The position numbers and the translations under genes are program-made. Positions 1-5,508 of a DNA stretch of 5,508 bases are shown in pieces. The number at the start of each line of letters is the position of its first letter. The first letter of the stretch is position 1. The notes under the pieces were generated by a model that worked only from the letters and a program-made list of their open reading frames with translations, was not told where the DNA came from and made no database searches. The DNA comes from Myxococcales bacterium (GTDB lineage Bacteria > Myxococcota_A > UBA9042 > PHBI01 > JAAZYN01), in contig JAAZYN010000300.1 of NCBI GenBank assembly GCA_014239625.1, positions 1 to 5,508 on the forward strand, read 5' to 3'.

Positions 1-762
1 CTGACGCTCATCGGCCTGTCGATCGTCTCGATCTTCATGGGGTTCGAAAGCACCGGCGCCAGCGAACCACACCTGGGCCCGGTCCCGGGTGCGGCAACCC
101 TGCCGGCCGTGTTCGCCATCTTCTTTCCCGCGGTCACCGGCTTCACCGCGGGCGTCAACATGTCGGGGGATCTCAAGGACCCGAAAAAGGCGCTGCCCAG
201 AGGCACCCTGGCGGCCATCGGCCTCGGTTTGATCGCGTACATCGGGCTGACGGTGTTCCTCGCCTACCGCATCCCCGCGGAAGACCTGGCCGACCCCGAG
301 GTGCTGCTGAAGAGCTCCTGGATCCCCGAGTTCGTCGTCGCAGGTATCTGGGGCGCCACGCTGTCGTCGGCCATCGGGTCGATCCTCGGCGCGCCGCGCA
401 TCCTTCAGGCCAAGAGCATCGATCGCATCACCCCCCAGGTGTTCGCTCGCGGGCGCGGCAAGAGCAACGAGCCGATCAACGCGTTGGTCCTGACGTTCGG
501 TATCGCTGAGTTTGGGATCCTGGTCGGCGACCTCGACGTCATCGCCGCCGTCGTCTCGATGTTCTTCATCATGACGTACGGCTTCTTGAACCTCTCGTGC
601 GCCGTCGAGATGTGGGCGAGCCCCGACTTCCGGCCGGAGTTCAGGATCCCGCGCGCGGTTCCGGTCATCGGCGCGGTGACCTGCGTCTTGATCATGATTA
701 AGCTGGATTTTCTGGCGATGATCGCAGCGACGGCGATCCTCACGGCGCTGTTTTTGTACTTC
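1..762 (+). other. Permease domain: TM5 (partial) to TM12 of an SLC12/APC-fold transporter
   Basis: Hydrophobic segments lie at about residues 1-14, 36-55, 69-89, 110-130, 159-176, 178-203, 219-234 and 237-254, matching TM5-TM12 of the LeuT/APC fold. From memory, long stretches align with animal NKCC1: the TM6 motif FFPAxTG, GDLxDP followed by PRGTL, TM8 ATLSSA followed by APR, GKSNEP and LTFGIA before TM9, then TYGFLNLSC in TM10. This is much closer to the cation-chloride cotransporters than to general amino acid permeases. After TM12 the chain turns basic (KRRE), as expected for a cytoplasmic exit. TM1, which supplies part of each ion site, is outside the window. Confidence 0.9.
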
Positions 763-3700
763 AAGCGCCGCGAGCTGACGCTGGAGAGCGGAGACACCTG
801 GGAGGGGGTCTGGTCCTCGGTGGTGCGGTCCGGATTGGCGCGCCTCAGCCGTGGCCGTTCCCATCGCCGCAACTGGCGGCCAAACGTGGTCGCCTTTGTG
901 GGCTCAGCTGTTCCTGGCGGTCCTCCGGACGCATTGACGACCGGCCTGGTGCGGGCCGTCGCCGCGTCACGCGGCGTCCTCACCGAGTTCGAGCTGGTCG
1001 CCGACCCCGGGCGTGGCCGCGGGGAGAAAGCTGACAGCGGGGCGATCCGGGAAGACATGGCGGCGCAGGGGATCTTCACCCGCAACGTCCGAACCCACGA
1101 TCCCTACGAGACCATCGCGGGGGTCTGCCGATACCATGGCTTCTCGGGCCTCGAGCCGAACACCATCGCGCTGCCGCTGTCCGCCGCGCTCGACGACAGC
1201 GCCCGCTTCGTGGCGCTCTGGGACACCCTCGACGATCTCGACTACAACGTCATCCTCCCCAGCCCTGGGGCCCGCGGAGCGGCGGGCGGGGAGCTGAAGA
1301 CGTTGGACCGCACCGGCCGGCGTATCGACGTGTGGTGGACCCCTGGGCGCGGCAACGTGGGGTTCGGTCTCGCGTTGGTGCGGTTCATTACGTCCACGGA
1401 TCAGTGGCGGCGGGCTGAGATGCGGTTCATCTTGCTGACCGAGGACCGGACTCGTGGCGACGTCCTCTACAAGGCGACGCAGCGGCTGCTCGCGGAGGCG
1501 CGAGTGGGCGCCGCGGTGAAGGTGCTCTCCCTTGAGGAGGTCGAGCTCGACTTCGACGAGCTGGTGCGCCAGGAGTCCCACGATGCGGACCTGACCGTGC
1601 TGGGGCTGCCCTCCAAGCTCGACCTGGCCGGCGTGGAGGCGGCCGCGGCCCTGGCCGCCGCCCTCCCCGCGAGCCTGTTCGCGAAGGCGTCGCGGTTGTT
1701 CGATGAGACGGCCTTCGAGCGAAAGGCCGAGGAACGCTCCTCTGCTGCGACCGAGGCGGGACGGGACGAATCGGGTTCGGAAGTGCTGGCTGACCTGCGG
1801 GAGCCGCTCACCGCCGAGCTGGCCGAGCAGCTCGTTCGGTTCGACACGTCGGTCGCCACGATCGCCGAAGACTTCTTCGCGCGAGGTTTGAGCTACGCCC
1901 AGCGCGCGGACACGCGTCTTCTAGAGCGGGCGGTCGCGCTCCTCTCCAAGCAGATGTCGCAGATCCCCAAGGGGTTGTCCGGGCCTATCCCCAAGCAGCG
2001 CAAACTGCTCAACCGCGTCGTCGGCTCCTTCATCTTCCAGGCCCATCGAATGCTCCGCGAGTTCGACGAGGACGAGATGGGAGTGCTGCGTGATGGGCTG
2101 GAGCATGGCGTCGACGCACTGCATCTGGGGATCGGCGAGCTCAAGTTGGAGCTCCCGCGGGAGGTCCAGGTGGAGAGACCCATCACCGATTTCGCGCCCC
2201 TTCCGGAAGACTCGGGGCGCTTGCGGAGGCTCAAGCTCCGTCGCCGTGTGGCCGCCAGGCTGGCGCGTCGATCGGTGCGTTACAGCGTCCGGACCTCCGC
2301 GTTGGCGGGTTACTATCTGGACGAGGCGGTCATCGCCATGGCCCACGGGGTGGCGGTAGACGCCGCGTGTCGCCATTACGAGGTCATTCGTGTGGTGATC
2401 AGCGTGCTCCACTCCGCGCGGCAGACCATGGACCAGGTCCTCAACCGGCTCGGCGGCGAGACGGACTTGGAGGCGTTGATCGAGAGCGAGCGTGACCGAC
2501 TCCTCGGGCTGCTGCGGCGAGAGCTGGAGAGCAGCCGCGTCGGGGCGTCCCGTCAGCGCGAGGGCCTGCGTTTGCGAGCCCGGGCTATCGCCAACCGGCT
2601 CGGCGTTGACCTCGACCAGATCGACGCCAACTACCTGCTCCGCAAGCGGCGTACCGTGAGTCGCGAAGCGGTCGCCGCCGCCGAGGAGCTGGCGGAGTCC
2701 GCCGAGAGGTGGACCGACAACGCCCGACTGCGCGTGCGGCGCGGCCAGCTGCAGATGGCTGTGGCCGGGCTGCAGCATCGGCTCAAGAGCATCGCGCAGC
2801 GCACCAGCACGGCCACCGGCGCGTTGCTCACAGGCGGCGTGCTCGCCGGGTATTCGGCGTTGCTCGAGGCGCTGGTCGCCTATCGAGATGCGGTGGCCGA
2901 GGGGGACCCAGGGGCGCGCCTGAAGGTCCCCGAGTTCCGCAAGCGTTTCGATGACGCGCAGATGGTCGCCGAGCTGACCGCTGAGCTGCAGCAGGTCGTG
3001 GAGCAGCTGCCCGAGAAGATCATGACGCTCAGCGACGATGAGGTCGCGGCGCTCGATGACGCCCCGTTCGGCGACCCGGAGGTCCTCGAGGTGGCGTTGC
3101 GTCGCATGATTGAGGTGCTCGTCGAGACGGAGCTCATCGGCCCCGTGCAGGCTCGCGCGTCACAGATCCCGGAGGTGGAGCACCGCGCGGTGGGGATCGC
3201 CCAGGACACGCTCCGGCTGATCCAGTACCACAGCGCCAGCGACCGGGAGTCGGATGCGGCCGCCGCAGAGGCGGTCACCATCGGTGACGACCTGACCACC
3301 GTGATCGAGACCTCCCTGGCCCGCATCAACGCTGAGAAGCTCAAGCTAGAGGGCCAGGCGCCAGCGATGCTCCAGCTGCTCGAGCAGCAGCTCATGATCG
3401 TACTCGAGAGGAGCCACTCCTACGCCATCACCGGCGGCACCGAGGGGCAGTTCGTGGCCACCCGAGCCGTCGGAGACAACGCATTCAAGCGTTACACCAA
3501 TATGCTGCGCGAGCGCACGCGCGACGTGGTCTACCGGCAGAGCGCCGGAGTGTTGTACCGGCGAAACGCCGGCACAGTGCACGCGCGCCGCATCCGTGCC
3601 GAGCGCGCTGATGGCGCCATCGTCGACCCCATGTTGGCGCTGGTAGTGGGGGCGACGCCAGGGCCCGAGTTGCTTCAACAGCTCCCCTTTTATTATCGCC

Positions 3701-4707
3701 AGCTGTTTTTGGGGAAAGCGGCTATCGGCGAGGACTTCTGGGTCGGCCGGCGGCGGGAGATCGAGGCGTGCAAGCGCGCCATCGACCACTATCGGCAGGG
3801 GTACCCTGGTGCGCTGGTGGTGATCGGTGAGCGCAACGCCGGCAAGTCGGCGCTGTGCCAATTTGTGGCCAACACGTTCTTCGACCGCCGGCGCGTGTTC
3901 CACATCTTCGCGCCGGCGGGTGGAACGACCGACGCCGAGGCGCTCCGTCGCCGCGTGGAGAGCGAGCTGAAGAGGTCCGGAGAGCTCGACGAGATCTTCG
4001 GCAGCCTGAGCAACGACAGCGTCGTGGTCTTCCATGACCTGGAGCTCTGGTGGGAGCGTGGGCCCGAAGGGACGAGGGTCATCGAAGCGCTGTTGGAGCA
4101 GGTGGATCGACACGCGGACGATTGTCTCTTCGTGTTCAACCTCAACACCAACGCGTACCGCTATCTGGATCGGATCGTCCGGATCAGTGACCGGGCCCTC
4201 GCCACGGTGACGTGCCTCCCGCTCCTGGCCGAGGAGCTCAAGGACGTGGTGATGAAGCGACACCGCTCCACCGGGCTGGAGTTCGTGTTGGATGGGCGGC
4301 GACAGGCGGACCTGTCGGACTTTCGGCTGGCGGGCTTGTTTACCCGCTTTTATGACGTGTCGCGGGGCAACGTCGGCGCGGCTCTGCAGTCGTGGATCGC
4401 ACACATGGAGTCCATAGACGGCGACGTACTGACCCTGCGCAGGCCAGCGACGCCGGTGCTGGACATCTTCGACCAGCTCCATTGCACGTGGCAGGCGCTG
4501 CTGGTGCAGTTTGTCCTGCACAAACAGTTGACGATGGAGCAGCTGGCCCGGCTGACCGGAGAGTCGCAGGCGGCACTGACGGCCGAGATCGGGGCGCTAA
4601 AACGTATGGGGCTCGTCAACCAGAGCGGCGACGGCGTCCTCGAATTGGACCGTTGGTCACAGCACCTGCTGACGACCTATCTGTCGCGTCGGAGGATCAT
4701 CGCGTGA
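1..4707 (+). CDS. SLC12/NKCC-like cation-chloride cotransporter fused to a helical region, an AAA+/STAND-type ATPase and a winged helix (5' partial)
   Basis: The frame is open from base 1, so the start lies upstream; the ATG at 37 falls inside TM5-like sequence and is not a credible start. Residues are counted from base 1. Residues 1-254 give TM5 (partial) to TM12 of an SLC12-type permease, including FFPAVTG (41-47), the hallmark GDLKDP and ATLSSAIGS in TM8. By analogy with NKCC1 about 150-200 N-terminal residues (TM1-TM4) are missing. Residues 291-560 match the SLC12 cytoplasmic domain (NWRP at 291, IDVWW at 442-446, DADLTVLGLPS ending at 538). A polar linker (577-594) leads to about 640 residues of unassigned charged helix. 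The ATPase has WVGR (1247-1250), Walker A GERNAGKS (1276-1283), Walker B VVVFHDLE (1341-1348), a sensor-1-like Asn near 1380 and SRGN...W (1454-1465). A winged-helix-like domain fills about 1493-1558. The likely role is Na+/K+/Cl- symport controlled by an attached NTPase; the control part is inference. The stop overlaps the next gene. Confidence 0.9.
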   Translation: MTLIGLSIVSIFMGFESTGASEPHLGPVPGAATLPAVFAIFFPAVTGFTAGVNMSGDLKDPKKALPRGTLAAIGLGLIAYIGLTVFLAYRIPAEDLADPEVLLKSSWIPEFVVAGIWGATLSSAIGSILGAPRILQAKSIDRITPQVFARGRGKSNEPINALVLTFGIAEFGILVGDLDVIAAVVSMFFIMTYGFLNLSCAVEMWASPDFRPEFRIPRAVPVIGAVTCVLIMIKLDFLAMIAATAILTALFLYFKRRELTLESGDTWEGVWSSVVRSGLARLSRGRSHRRNWRPNVVAFVGSAVPGGPPDALTTGLVRAVAASRGVLTEFELVADPGRGRGEKADSGAIREDMAAQGIFTRNVRTHDPYETIAGVCRYHGFSGLEPNTIALPLSAALDDSARFVALWDTLDDLDYNVILPSPGARGAAGGELKTLDRTGRRIDVWWTPGRGNVGFGLALVRFITSTDQWRRAEMRFILLTEDRTRGDVLYKATQRLLAEARVGAAVKVLSLEEVELDFDELVRQESHDADLTVLGLPSKLDLAGVEAAAALAAALPASLFAKASRLFDETAFERKAEERSSAATEAGRDESGSEVLADLREPLTAELAEQLVRFDTSVATIAEDFFARGLSYAQRADTRLLERAVALLSKQMSQIPKGLSGPIPKQRKLLNRVVGSFIFQAHRMLREFDEDEMGVLRDGLEHGVDALHLGIGELKLELPREVQVERPITDFAPLPEDSGRLRRLKLRRRVAARLARRSVRYSVRTSALAGYYLDEAVIAMAHGVAVDAACRHYEVIRVVISVLHSARQTMDQVLNRLGGETDLEALIESERDRLLGLLRRELESSRVGASRQREGLRLRARAIANRLGVDLDQIDANYLLRKRRTVSREAVAAAEELAESAERWTDNARLRVRRGQLQMAVAGLQHRLKSIAQRTSTATGALLTGGVLAGYSALLEALVAYRDAVAEGDPGARLKVPEFRKRFDDAQMVAELTAELQQVVEQLPEKIMTLSDDEVAALDDAPFGDPEVLEVALRRMIEVLVETELIGPVQARASQIPEVEHRAVGIAQDTLRLIQYHSASDRESDAAAAEAVTIGDDLTTVIETSLARINAEKLKLEGQAPAMLQLLEQQLMIVLERSHSYAITGGTEGQFVATRAVGDNAFKRYTNMLRERTRDVVYRQSAGVLYRRNAGTVHARRIRAERADGAIVDPMLALVVGATPGPELLQQLPFYYRQLFLGKAAIGEDFWVGRRREIEACKRAIDHYRQGYPGALVVIGERNAGKSALCQFVANTFFDRRRVFHIFAPAGGTTDAEALRRRVESELKRSGELDEIFGSLSNDSVVVFHDLELWWERGPEGTRVIEALLEQVDRHADDCLFVFNLNTNAYRYLDRIVRISDRALATVTCLPLLAEELKDVVMKRHRSTGLEFVLDGRRQADLSDFRLAGLFTRFYDVSRGNVGAALQSWIAHMESIDGDVLTLRRPATPVLDIFDQLHCTWQALLVQFVLHKQLTMEQLARLTGESQAALTAEIGALKRMGLVNQSGDGVLELDRWSQHLLTTYLSRRRIIA
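871..1680 (+). other. SLC12-type cytoplasmic C-terminal domain
   Basis: The domain opens with NWRPNVVAFVG (291-301), the usual entry to the soluble domain of SLC12 proteins. Its second half contains RRIDVWW (440-446), a strand-helix unit (MRFILL followed by a helix and VGAAVKVL), and the ending DADLTVLGLPS. Two repeated alpha/beta halves fit the known resemblance of this domain to universal stress proteins. In known family members it mediates dimerisation and regulation. The edges are approximate. The sequence after about residue 560 no longer looks like this family. Confidence 0.75.
1768..3705 (+). other. Long charged alpha-helical region of unknown function
   Basis: Residues about 590-1235 are dominated by Glu, Arg, Leu and Ala in patterns typical of helical bundles or coiled coils, with few prolines or glycines. 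I recognise no catalytic motif or named domain. Visible peculiarities are an Arg-rich stretch at 740-764, a mostly uncharged segment at 939-961 (too weak to call a membrane helix because of Glu956), and a two-copy octad, YRxxAGxx, at 1178-1193. It links the transporter to the ATPase and could be a stalk, an oligomerisation scaffold or a sensor. I cannot choose between these. Confidence 0.6.
3706..4473 (+). other. P-loop NTPase domain of AAA+/STAND type
   Basis: The entry FWVGRRREIEACKRAI resembles the FxGRexEl motif that precedes the P-loop in STAND and Orc1/Cdc6-like ATPases. Walker A is GERNAGKS (Lys1282, Ser1283), preceded by the hydrophobic strand ALVVI. Walker B is VVVFHDLE, with Asp1346 and Glu1348 separated by one residue instead of the common DE pair. 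A strand with asparagines, LFVFNLNTN (around 1378-1384), sits where sensor 1 is expected, and SRGNVGAALQSW (1454-1465) resembles the GN...A...W element near sensor 2. Nucleotide binding is well supported; hydrolysis is likely but depends on the unusual Walker B. Confidence 0.85.
4477..4674 (+). other. C-terminal winged-helix-like domain
   Basis: Residues 1493-1558 show helix, helix (LTMEQLARLTG), helix (QAALTAEIGALKRMGLV) and then a short wing-like strand pair (NQSGDGVLELD), the pattern of a winged helix-turn-helix. Such domains commonly follow the ATPase core in STAND and Orc1/Cdc6 families. In a membrane-anchored protein it may bind protein or act as an autoinhibitory lid instead of binding DNA. 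The fold call rests on pattern only. Confidence 0.6.
4691..4695 (+). promoter_or_regulatory. Ribosome binding site of the MscS-like gene
   Basis: GGAGG lies 8 bases before the GTG at 4704, inside the last codons of the upstream gene. It is a strong Shine-Dalgarno match with good spacing. It decides the start in favour of the GTG, although the frame stays open further upstream. Confidence 0.8.
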
Positions 4708-5453
4708 CCGGACTCGACGTCAGCAATTGGGGCCTGGTCGTATTTTTCATCCTGGCGATCACCCTGTTCCTGTTCATTCGGGGGGCCCGCCACCTGCTGA
4801 GCTTGTCGCGGATCAACAGGTCGCGGCGAGACACCATCGAGCGCGTGTGGCCCGTCGCCGAGGGCCTGCTCTGGCTGTTCTTCATCGTCAGCGGGCTGCC
4901 GCTCATCTTCGTGGACAGTCCCAGCTATACGCCGTTCGTGGTCGGCATCTTCATCGTCGGGCTGGTGTGGTTCGCGCGGGCTGCCGTTGGCGACTTTGTG
5001 GACGGCGTGTTCTTGCGAGCCAGCCAGGCGATCAAGGTGGGCGATCAGGTGACCGTCGAGGGTCAGCGGGGCGCCGTGCGTAAACTCGGCTATCGGGCGT
5101 TGACATTGGAGACCCGCGATGGTGACGAGGTGGCTATCCCCTACAGCAGGATGTCTCGAGACACGATTATCCGGGAGGCTCACTTCGAGGGTGCCGCGCG
5201 CCATCCCTTCCACGTCCACCGGCCCGACGGCCTGAGCGCAGCTAGAGCGCACGGGCTCATCTTGCGCGCGGCCATGGACTGCCATTGGTCCTCGGTCGCT
5301 CAGGCGCCCCGAGTCGATCTCGGACCGGACGGTCGCCTGGAGGTCACCGTGTTCGCGCTCGATGCCGAGCGGGGACCCGACATCGAGCGGGCCGTGCGCG
5401 TCGCGCTGTCCCAGATCGATGATGGCACTTCGAGCGACACCGAGGAGGCTTAG
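4704..5453 (+). CDS. Small MscS-family mechanosensitive ion channel
   Basis: The protein has 249 residues. Its hydrophobic segments at about 8-25, 50-70 and 76-93 match TM1, TM2 and TM3a of the MscS core. The pore helix region ARAAVGDFVDGVFLRASQAIKVGDQV (91-116) leads into the beta domain VTVEGQRGAVRKLGYRALTLETRDGDEVAIPYSRM (117-150), the family signature. The usual IPN is IPY here. The C-terminal alpha/beta part (about 165-240) is poorly conserved and ends in an acidic tail without the final strand seen in E. coli MscS (286 aa). These channels open under membrane tension and release ions and small solutes during hypo-osmotic shock. The GTG start is chosen for its GGAGG site and its 4-base GTGA overlap with the cotransporter-ATPase gene, which implies one operon and translational coupling. 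The family is clear; gating and selectivity are not predictable. Confidence 0.88.
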   Translation: MTGLDVSNWGLVVFFILAITLFLFIRGARHLLSLSRINRSRRDTIERVWPVAEGLLWLFFIVSGLPLIFVDSPSYTPFVVGIFIVGLVWFARAAVGDFVDGVFLRASQAIKVGDQVTVEGQRGAVRKLGYRALTLETRDGDEVAIPYSRMSRDTIIREAHFEGAARHPFHVHRPDGLSAARAHGLILRAAMDCHWSSVAQAPRVDLGPDGRLEVTVFALDAERGPDIERAVRVALSQIDDGTSSDTEEA

Positions 5454-5508
5454 CCCCAATGCCGATCACTTAGTCTTGTGGGCGTCACAGGACGGGCGCC
5501 TGAACGCG
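5454..5508 (+). other. Non-coding end of window
   Basis: These 55 bases follow the MscS-like stop. An ATG at 5459 runs into a stop after four codons. TTG at 5476 and GTG at 5478 stay open to the edge but have no ribosome binding site. I see no convincing terminator hairpin or T-run, so whether the operon continues is undecided. Confidence 0.5.

Noticed and set aside
37..39. ATG at 37 as the true start of the first gene
   Set aside because: The frame is open to base 1 and encodes TM5-like sequence that aligns with cotransporters; starting here would remove TM1-TM5 and the ion sites.
1921..2778. Antisense ORF (285 codons) opposite the helical region
   Set aside because: Low-complexity translation with no recognisable fold; the + strand frame continues unbroken through it, so it is a composition shadow.
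2815..2883. Extra transmembrane helix in the middle region (residues 939-961)
   Set aside because: The uncharged run is short, glycine-rich and interrupted by Glu956, and it is flanked by charged helical sequence, so a buried soluble helix is more likely.
3346..4521. Long antisense ORF (391 codons) opposite the ATPase region
   Set aside because: It lies entirely opposite clear ATPase motifs, its translation is His/Arg/Gln-rich without domain features, and such antisense openings are expected from G/C-rich third positions.
4392..4703. Upstream extension of the channel frame to the ATG at 4392
   Set aside because: The added 104 residues are Arg/Ala/Gly-rich shadow sequence lying over the winged-helix region of the first gene, while GTG 4704 has GGAGG at the right distance and a start that matches the MscS TM1.
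4677..5459. Antisense ORF (260 codons) opposite the channel gene
   Set aside because: The + strand encodes a recognisable MscS core with a proper ribosome binding site; the antisense product has no family features.
5481..5500. Terminator hairpin formed by GGCG and CGCC
   Set aside because: The stem is only four base pairs with a large loop and no T-run, which is expected by chance in DNA this rich in G and C.
5476..5508. Start of a third gene at TTG 5476 or GTG 5478
   Set aside because: No Shine-Dalgarno sequence precedes either codon and only about ten codons are visible, so there is no support.

Overview
The window is G+C-rich (roughly two thirds by eye) and carries two genes on the + strand with almost no non-coding DNA. 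Codon third positions are mostly G or C, which opens many long antisense and out-of-frame ORFs that I treat as shadows. The composition, the very large multidomain protein and the bacterial SLC12-type transporter would suit a large-genome bacterium such as a myxobacterium or another deltaproteobacterial lineage. No marker gene is present, so that placement is a weak guess.

Positions 1-4707 hold the 3' part of one uninterrupted reading frame whose start lies off the left edge (1568 residues visible). It begins inside transmembrane segment 5 of a cation-chloride cotransporter (SLC12/NKCC-like, APC superfamily). It continues through TM6-TM12 and a soluble SLC12 C-terminal domain. After that comes about 640 residues of charged helix that I cannot assign, then a P-loop ATPase of AAA+/STAND type (Walker A at 3826-3849, Walker B at 4021-4044), and finally a winged-helix-like domain. 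Residues that bind Na+, K+ and Cl- in animal NKCC1, as I recall them, are conserved in the visible part.

Positions 4704-5453 hold a short MscS-type mechanosensitive channel gene. Its GTG start overlaps the stop of the first gene in a GTGA arrangement and has its own GGAGG ribosome binding site, so the two are very probably co-transcribed and translationally coupled. The last 55 bases hold no supportable gene or terminator.

Taken together, the pair reads as a candidate osmotic or cell-volume unit: a Na-K-Cl-type importer carrying its own large ATPase module, next to a tension-gated release channel. The domain assignments rest on the sequence and known families. The integrated volume-control role is inference.
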